A stretch of DNA of 64,000 nt from HyVt-477 sp965224605 (GTDB lineage: Bacteria > Pseudomonadota > Gammaproteobacteria > Thiotrichales > Thiotrichaceae). Positions within the stretch are counted from its first letter, which is position 1; each line of letters opens with the position of its first letter. Of the stretch, positions 58,967 to 64,000 are shown one piece after another. Location: contig CBDCZP010000002.1 of the NCBI GenBank assembly GCA_965224605.1, positions 62,001-126,000 on the forward strand, given 5' to 3'. The position numbers and the translations under genes are program-made. The notes beneath the pieces are model-generated. The model was not told the DNA's origin and ran no database searches. It was given only the letters and a program-made list of their open reading frames with translations.

Positions 58967-60202
58967 ATGCAGTTATATTTAGTAGGCGGAGCCGTTAGAG
59001 ATAAATTACTCAAGTTACCAATAAAAGATAGGGATTGGGTAGTCACTGGCTCCACACCTGAAAACATGACAAAACTGGGTTACAAGCCGGTTGGAAAAGA
59101 CTTCCCTGTATTCTTGCATCCTGACACACATGAAGAATATGCGCTCGCTCGCACTGAACGAAAAACCAGCAAAGGCTATCATGGCTTCGACTTTAACGCA
59201 TCGCCTGAAGTTACTTTAAAACAAGACCTGTTACGCCGTGACTTAACCATCAATGCCATTGCCGAAGATGAAAACGGCAACATCCATGATTTCTATGATG
59301 GTCGCAGTGATCTAGAGAATAAAATCTTACGTCATGTATCCACTGCTTTTGCTGAAGACCCCGTACGTATCTTGCGTGTTGCACGCTTCGCGGCTCGTTA
59401 CGCATATTTAGGCTTCACTATTGCCACAGAAACCCTGCAATTGATGTCCGAGATGGTAAAGTCTGGAGAAGTTGATGCGCTAGTCGCCGAACGTGTTTGG
59501 CAAGAAACAGAACGTGCTTTAGGTGAAAAACAACCTGAAGTCTATTTCACAACATTGCGTGAATGTGGCGCATTGAAAGTACTCTTCCCTGATATAGACA
59601 GGCTTTTTGGTGTCCCCCAACCCGCAAAGTGGCATCCAGAAATTGATACGGGTATCCACACCATGATGGTGCTTCAACAAGCGGTTCTGCTGAGCAATGA
59701 TGCTGAAGTTAGATTTGCAGCACTCACCCACGATTTAGGCAAAGGCACTACACCCAAAGATATTTTGCCCAGCCACTTTGGGCATGAAGACCGGAGTCAT
59801 GATTTAGTCATTGATCTGTGCAAGCAATACCGCATCCCAAAACGTTTCAGTGAACTAGCCAGGTTAACCGCGAAATATCACACCCATATTCACAAAGCCT
59901 TCGATATAAAAGCCAAAACCGTTCTCAAAGTGATGACAGCTTGTGATGTCTATCGTAAACCCGAACGCTTTAGCCAGATGCTACTAGCCTGCAAAGCAGA
60001 TAGTAGAGGACGAACCGGATTTGAAGAGAATGAATATTCGCAATTAGAGTTTTATGAACAAGCAGCTGAAATTTGTAGAGCCGTTGAAGTGAAAGACATT
60101 ATCGCTGAAGGCATTACAGGTGTAAGAATTAAAGAAGAGCTGCATAAAAAAAGAATGTCTGCACTGAAATCTTTTGTGAAAACACAAACTGGCACTAGAT
60201 GA
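58967..60202 (+). CDS. cca: CCA-adding tRNA nucleotidyltransferase with HD domain
   Basis: Adds or repairs the 3' CCA of tRNAs. LYLVGGAVRDKLLKLPIKDRDWVVTG (nucleotidyltransferase signature GGxxRD), QDLLRRDLTINAIAED, EDPVRILRVARFAARYAYLGF and an HD-domain segment (LTHDLGKGTTPKDILPSHFGHEDRS) give the gammaproteobacterial multifunctional Cca layout. Length 411 is normal. Confidence 0.97.
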   Translation: MQLYLVGGAVRDKLLKLPIKDRDWVVTGSTPENMTKLGYKPVGKDFPVFLHPDTHEEYALARTERKTSKGYHGFDFNASPEVTLKQDLLRRDLTINAIAEDENGNIHDFYDGRSDLENKILRHVSTAFAEDPVRILRVARFAARYAYLGFTIATETLQLMSEMVKSGEVDALVAERVWQETERALGEKQPEVYFTTLRECGALKVLFPDIDRLFGVPQPAKWHPEIDTGIHTMMVLQQAVLLSNDAEVRFAALTHDLGKGTTPKDILPSHFGHEDRSHDLVIDLCKQYRIPKRFSELARLTAKYHTHIHKAFDIKAKTVLKVMTACDVYRKPERFSQMLLACKADSRGRTGFEENEYSQLEFYEQAAEICRAVEVKDIIAEGITGVRIKEELHKKRMSALKSFVKTQTGTR

Positions 60203-60255
60203 TCACCTGTCTGTCACCCATTAACGACTTTCATTTAATACTACTGTATTCAGTA

Positions 60256-61104
60256 TTATTCAGAATTCGATACATAATCTAATATCATCTTATTTGTCGT
60301 AGATCCGGTAAGTACGTACACCTGATTTCCTTTAAAACCCTTTGCTTTTTTGTATGCTGCCAACGCTTGTCTTGTTCTTTCTCCGTCTCCGTCTAGAATC
60401 CCTTCATAGTATTCGAGCTCAGCAAGAACGGTTTGTATTTTCTTATTCGCGTCACGCTTTCGATCACTGATTGGAAAGGGTCGCAAAGGGTTTATCGAAT
60501 GTCCAAAATGTATCGCCATATCTCGCTTAAGGCTTCCTATAATGGATAGAATGCTGGATGAGCCTTCACCTATCTGAGTTTCAAGTTGGCCAATTTTTTG
60601 GTCTTTCGCTCCCATCTCAGTCTGTAAATTAACAACCTCTGACTTTTTTATTAAAATTTCAGACTCTAGGATACTAATTTTTGAGCTTTTTTCCTTATTG
60701 GTTTCCTGCAACTTGCTAATATCTGTTTGTTGTCCGTCAGTCTTTGTTTGCAAGGATTGAACCAGGTCAGACTGATTGCCAATATTGACAATCACTTTAG
60801 TTGGATTTTCATCTCTTAAGTCTTCGGGAAGATCGCTAATAAACTTACTTACCGAAGCTCCACCATCACCGTTATCTTCTTTTTGAATAACCGATAAAAA
60901 GATAGTGACCGCCGCGACTAACACACTCAATAAAAGTATTTTTTTAATGAAAGAACTAATATGTTCCAGCATCACCGCTCTGGGTTGTTCATTATTTTGT
61001 TCTCGCATTAATAGAAAATAACCCAATAACGCGATAAGAAAACAGAAGCCAGACAATCCGACATTCAAGATATCTACAATAGGAAACTCGGTAAGCTTTG
61101 ACAT
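60256..61104 (-). CDS. Membrane protein with coiled coil and PG-binding-like domain
   Basis: Not assigned to a named family. 282 residues: two N-terminal membrane helices (VGLSGFCFLIALLGYFLL and IKKILLLSVLVAAVTIFLSVI), a linker, a coiled coil (about 110-185: QSLQTKTDGQQTDISKLQ, ISILESEILIKKSEVVNL, GAKDQKIGQLETQIG). The C-terminal part (NKKIQTVLAELEYYEGILDGDGERTRQALAAYKKAKGF, in parts) resembles a PG_binding_1 repeat. It could link the inner membrane to the cell wall. Monocistronic; AGGGTAAATTA before the start. Confidence 0.78.
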   Translation of the reverse strand: MSKLTEFPIVDILNVGLSGFCFLIALLGYFLLMREQNNEQPRAVMLEHISSFIKKILLLSVLVAAVTIFLSVIQKEDNGDGGASVSKFISDLPEDLRDENPTKVIVNIGNQSDLVQSLQTKTDGQQTDISKLQETNKEKSSKISILESEILIKKSEVVNLQTEMGAKDQKIGQLETQIGEGSSSILSIIGSLKRDMAIHFGHSINPLRPFPISDRKRDANKKIQTVLAELEYYEGILDGDGERTRQALAAYKKAKGFKGNQVYVLTGSTTNKMILDYVSNSE

Positions 61105-61309
61105 TAATTTACCCTCTGGTTGGTGTGTTCAGTCACGCAAACTTAGCGGGGATATTTGTTGAGGTTAAATCTAGGGGGTGAAGTAACCTTTTAGTTTAGT
61201 CTAGTAAATCCGCTTTTTGATGAACACATGCCCTGATCAATATATTACACAGTTCAAACTATTTAATAAAGCAAGTGGCTTAACTGTATCAACTGAATAT
61301 CATAGTGCA

Positions 61310-61467
61310 AGAATTCCGTACCCTTCGACAGGCTCAGGATACTGCTATGCAGCGCCCTGAGCGCTCGTGCTGAGCTTGCCGAAGTATGTCGAAGGGTCGG
61401 AAAAGTGGCACTAGGGGTTATTGAAAAGTAATATTCTTAATTTTAGCTTAGACTGATGGGTAATCAG
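61310..61467. repeat. MITE-like repeat, copy 5
   Basis: The core CCCTTCGACAGGCTCAGG pairs with a GAGCTTGCCGAAG / GTCGAAGGG region. That region is interrupted by an extra short GCGCTCGTGCT stretch. Right end GATGGGTAATCAG; left end not found. It is the longest of the degenerate copies. Confidence 0.72.
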
Positions 61468-61564
61468 CTACTTGATTAGATTCCACGTTTGCTACCTCAG
61501 CAATTACTCCTGCTTCACCTACCTCCTGCATCCGTGCAGTCGTCAACGTAGGCTCATGAGCCAT
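61448..61564 (-). CDS. Possible 38-residue truncated protein
   Basis: ATG with AGAGG correctly spaced upstream opens 38 codons (MAHEPTLTTARMQEVGEAGV first). The last codons (VADYPSV and stop) are read from the end of MITE copy 5. This looks like the 5' end of a gene cut off by the repeat, or a small real protein whose end was supplied by it. Not recognised. Confidence 0.35.
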   Translation of the reverse strand: MAHEPTLTTARMQEVGEAGVIAEVANVESNQVADYPSV

Positions 61565-61697
61565 ATTTTACCTCTGGTATCGTTTGCACAGTTATACATG
61601 ACATTGGTATGACTTCGCTGTACGGATAACAAAAGAATGAGGTATCATTGCGCTTTTTCAAAATTACAACCTAATACCCTATACAGAGAGGCTTTCA

Positions 61698-62951
61698 ATG
61701 TTTTCTAAAGACATGCAACTAGCAGGTTACGATGACGAATTATTCAATGCGATGGAAGCCGAGGTACAACGTCAGGAAGACCATATTGAACTAATCGCAT
61801 CTGAGAACTACGCCAGCCCTCGGGTGATGGAAGCACAAGGTTCGGTATTAACCAACAAATACGCCGAGGGTTATCCTGCCAAGCGTTATTATGGGGGTTG
61901 TGAACATGTCGATATTGCCGAGCAATTGGCTATTGATCGTGTAAAAGAGTTGTTTGGTGCTGATTACGCCAATGTTCAACCGCATTCGGGTTCGCAAGCT
62001 AACGCCGCCGTTTATCTCGCTTTATTAGAAGCAGGTGACAAGGTTCTTGGCATGAGCTTGTCAGATGGTGGCCACTTAACTCACGGATCGCATGTGAGCT
62101 TTTCAGGTCGGACTTACGATGCGGTGCAGTATGGTTTGAACGCAGCGACCGGTGAGATTGATTATGAGCAGGTTGAGCGTTTAGCCGATGAACATAAACC
62201 TAAAATGATTGTGGCGGGTTTCTCGGCTTATTCTCGTGTGGTCGATTGGCAACGTTTTCGTGATATTGCGGATAAAGTGGGTGCTTATTTGATGGTGGAT
62301 ATGGCGCATGTGGCGGGCTTGATTGCTGTGGGCGAATACCCCAATCCTGTTGCTATTGCCGACGTAACCACTTCAACTACTCACAAAACATTACGTGGCC
62401 CTCGTGGTGGTATCATTCTTGCCAAGTCGAATCCAGAGATTGAGAAAAAACTCAATTCAGCTATTTTCCCTGGTATTCAAGGGGGGCCTTTAATGCATGT
62501 CATCGCTGCAAAAGCGGTTTCCTTTAAAGAGGCGATGGAGCCAGAGTATAAAGAATACCAAAAACAGGTGGTGATAAACGCCAAAGCGATGGCAAACACC
62601 ATGATTGATCGTGAATACGATGTGGTGTCTAACGGCACTGATAACCATTTGTTTTTAGTAAGTTTTATCAAGCAAGGCCTGACCGGTAAAGAAGTTGATG
62701 CCGCGCTTACCAAAGCCCATATTACCGTTAACAAAAACTCGGTTCCGAATGATCCACAGTCACCTTTTGTCACCAGTGGCATTCGTGTAGGCACACCTGC
62801 TATCACCACTCGGGGCTTTGATGAACAAGATGCGACCAACCTTGCTGGCTGGATTTGTGATATTCTTGACGATCTGGAAAATGAAGCAACCATTGATGCG
62901 GTGAGGGAGAAAGTACAGGAGATCTGCAAAAGACTACCTGTATATAGTTAG
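61698..62951 (+). CDS. glyA: Serine hydroxymethyltransferase
   Basis: PLP enzyme converting serine and tetrahydrofolate to glycine and methylene-tetrahydrofolate. HIELIASENYASPRVMEAQGS, LTNKYAEGYPAKRYYGGCE, PHSGSQANAAVYLAL, the PLP-lysine block TTSTTHKTLRGPRGG and TPAITTRGFDE are diagnostic. Length 417 is normal. glyA-nrdR-ribD order is common in gammaproteobacteria and links C1, dNTP and flavin metabolism. Confidence 0.98.
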   Translation: MFSKDMQLAGYDDELFNAMEAEVQRQEDHIELIASENYASPRVMEAQGSVLTNKYAEGYPAKRYYGGCEHVDIAEQLAIDRVKELFGADYANVQPHSGSQANAAVYLALLEAGDKVLGMSLSDGGHLTHGSHVSFSGRTYDAVQYGLNAATGEIDYEQVERLADEHKPKMIVAGFSAYSRVVDWQRFRDIADKVGAYLMVDMAHVAGLIAVGEYPNPVAIADVTTSTTHKTLRGPRGGIILAKSNPEIEKKLNSAIFPGIQGGPLMHVIAAKAVSFKEAMEPEYKEYQKQVVINAKAMANTMIDREYDVVSNGTDNHLFLVSFIKQGLTGKEVDAALTKAHITVNKNSVPNDPQSPFVTSGIRVGTPAITTRGFDEQDATNLAGWICDILDDLENEATIDAVREKVQEICKRLPVYS

Positions 62952-62992
62952 TTTCCAAGTAATCTAACCACTTAGCTATTGAGGAAAAAGCT

Positions 62993-63451
62993 ATGCACTG
63001 TCCTTTTTGTGGCGATAAAACAACACGAGTAGTTGATTCACGTTTTGCGAGTGATGGCGATCAGGTAAGACGCAGACGTGAATGCCAAGGTTGTAACGAG
63101 CGATTCACCACCTACGAAACGGCAAATTTTAATATGCCGAGCGTTTTAAAATCTAATGATGTACGCCAATCGTTTAACGAACATAAGTTACGTGATGGCA
63201 TGATGCGTGCGTTAAAAAAACGCCCCGTCTCGGTAGAACAAATGGAATCTGCCATTATCCGCATTAAAAAAAGTATTCTATCTACAGGTGAAAGCGAAGT
63301 GCAATCCGATCATATCGGAGAACATGTTATGCAGGAACTACGCTCACTGGATGATGTAGCTTATATTCGCTTTGCATCTGTTTATAATAGTTTTAATACG
63401 ATTACTGAGTTTCAGAATATTATTGAACAGATAGAAAACGGTAGTCGTTAG
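62993..63451 (+). CDS. nrdR: Transcriptional repressor NrdR
   Basis: A 152-residue ATP-cone repressor of ribonucleotide reductase genes. The zinc ribbon is CPFCGDKTTRVVDSR ... CQGCNERFTTYE, followed by the ATP-cone (VLKSNDVRQSFNEHKLRDGMMRALKKRPVS, in parts) and VAYIRFASVYNSF. 41 bp after glyA with GAGGAAA upstream. Confidence 0.98.
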   Translation: MHCPFCGDKTTRVVDSRFASDGDQVRRRRECQGCNERFTTYETANFNMPSVLKSNDVRQSFNEHKLRDGMMRALKKRPVSVEQMESAIIRIKKSILSTGESEVQSDHIGEHVMQELRSLDDVAYIRFASVYNSFNTITEFQNIIEQIENGSR

Positions 63452-63474
63452 TTACCGTCCAGAAGAACGCGTTT

Positions 63475-63501
63475 GTCGGATGGCGCTACCGCTTATCCGA
63501 C
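63475..63501. repeat. REP-like palindrome after nrdR
   Basis: GTCGGAT and ATCCGAC pair at the base, enclosing GGCGCTACCGCTT. It resembles enterobacterial REP sequences in form. It lies in the nrdR-ribD gap and may set transcript stability between the two genes. Confidence 0.6.
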
Positions 63502-63544
63502 CTACAGCTTCTTTATTTAGTCTTTCTGGAAGGCATGAAAAGCA

Positions 63545-64000
63545 ATGATCGATGAATACAAGTTTTCAAGCAAAGACTCTCAATTCATGGCAAAAGCCAT
63601 ACAGCTTGCCAAAAAAGGGCTTTATACCACCCATCCTAATCCTAGAGTGGGATGCGTGATAACCCAACAAGACAAAATCATCGCTGAAGGCTGGCATGAA
63701 CGAGCCGGACAAGCCCACGCTGAAATCAATGCACTGAACCAACTCACTCCCGCACAAAGCTACGGCGCAACAGCTTATGTCACCCTCGAACCTTGTTCTC
63801 ACACAGGCAGAACATCGCCTTGTTCCCAAGCTTTAATAAAAGCGGGGATCAAACGGGTCGTAGTCGCCATGCAAGACCCTAATCCGCTTGTTGCTGGCAA
63901 CGGTTTACAACAATTACGCGAAGCCGGGATTGAAACAGATGTGGGGTTAATGGAATCTTCAGCCAGAGAACTCAACCCCGGTTTTATTAAACGCATGGAG
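63545..64000 (+). CDS. ribD: Riboflavin biosynthesis deaminase/reductase RibD (5' part)
   Basis: The window ends inside this gene; 152 codons are present. The deaminase domain shows THPNPRVGCVIT, the zinc site HAEINAL and PCSHTGRTSPC, and AMQDPNPLVAGNGLQQLREAGIE. The missing 3' part should carry the reductase domain. It deaminates the pyrimidine intermediate of riboflavin synthesis. An ATG at 63535 is out of frame, so 63545 is the start. Confidence 0.95.
   Translation, partial: MIDEYKFSSKDSQFMAKAIQLAKKGLYTTHPNPRVGCVITQQDKIIAEGWHERAGQAHAEINALNQLTPAQSYGATAYVTLEPCSHTGRTSPCSQALIKAGIKRVVVAMQDPNPLVAGNGLQQLREAGIETDVGLMESSARELNPGFIKRME

Larger units (their letters stand above)
61105..61697. other. 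Long intergenic region upstream of glyA
   Basis: 593 bp. It holds MITE-like copy 5 (61310-61467), a short minus-strand frame (61448-61564) and the glyA promoter region. AGAGAGG precedes the glyA start. No purine or glycine riboswitch is recognised. Confidence 0.6.

Noticed and set aside
61590..61697. Glycine riboswitch before glyA
   Set aside because: The leader is short and AT-rich and lacks the tandem aptamer elements.
1..64000. CRISPR array, toxin-antitoxin pair, restriction system or prophage
   Set aside because: No regularly spaced repeats, nuclease or phage-structure genes were seen. The repeats present are hairpins, MITEs and short tandem arrays.

Overview
The window reads as one contiguous stretch of a gammaproteobacterial chromosome, moderately AT-leaning and densely coded on both strands. 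sspB, folA, mreBCD, gatCAB, hemF, ubiK, mutY-yggX, leuS-lptE, ctaA/ctaB, glyA-nrdR-ribD and cca are a typical gammaproteobacterial set. Three features point to a sulfur-oxidising lineage that may store sulfur (Thiotrichales- or Beggiatoa-like): a sulfide:quinone oxidoreductase with the three expected cysteines (57491-58765), a secreted Gly/Tyr/Ser/Met-rich protein resembling sulfur-globule envelope proteins (9447-10235), and a free-standing TusA. The genus cannot be fixed from the sequence.

Layout. 0-5 kb: sspB-folA, a SanA/YdcF-type protein, a two-component pair, cobO and tRNA-Arg(CCG). 5-10 kb: an orphan small gene, hairpin repeats, a glycerol operon (glpK-gdpD-glpD) and the globule-like protein. 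10-22 kb: fabI, mreBCD divergent from gatCAB, a quinone reductase and esterase, an SH3 protein, moaC, a lytic transglycosylase, tusA and bioF. 23-26 kb: an ECF sigma/anti-sigma/subtilase cassette, then hemF. 26-33 kb: ubiK, a large AsmA protein with internal repeats, mutY-yggX, and a membrane-anchored dihaem cytochrome c. 33-41 kb: mltA, an unknown lipoprotein, an mltB-like gene, lptE and leuS. 41-46.6 kb: haem A synthesis genes, DUF2970 and DUF2189 membrane proteins, and yaaA. 46.7-56.3 kb is the accessory part: alpha-carbonic anhydrase, an orphan LivJ-type binding lipoprotein, a tiny membrane protein, two outer-membrane beta-barrels, a two-domain lipoprotein, and a divergent hybrid sensor kinase (7TM-PAS-HisKA-HATPase-REC-AraC) that is broken. 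56.5-64 kb: nadC, sqr, cca, a coiled-coil membrane protein, glyA, nrdR and the start of ribD.

The most striking structure outside genes is mobile and repetitive DNA. (1) A MITE-like family with ends reading GGGTAATCAGG shares that end with a truncated IS1595-type transposase fragment. One copy sits exactly at the leuS stop codon with a perfect 8-bp target duplication. (2) The IS fragment breaks the hybrid kinase inside a 41-bp direct repeat, and the kinase also carries a frameshift. (3) Two ~157-bp palindromic elements sit in the same small REP-like site in opposite internal orientation, and a third locus keeps an apparent empty site. (4) A separate 148-bp element has ends starting TATAGGGCACC. 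(5) Short 12-21 bp tandem duplications occur in many genes and leaders.

No CRISPR array, prophage, toxin-antitoxin pair or recognised defence system is visible. The best candidates for undescribed biology are the 46.7-56.3 kb locus, the unknown lipoprotein between two lytic transglycosylase genes, the sigma/anti-sigma/subtilase cassette, and the nested palindromic repeats.
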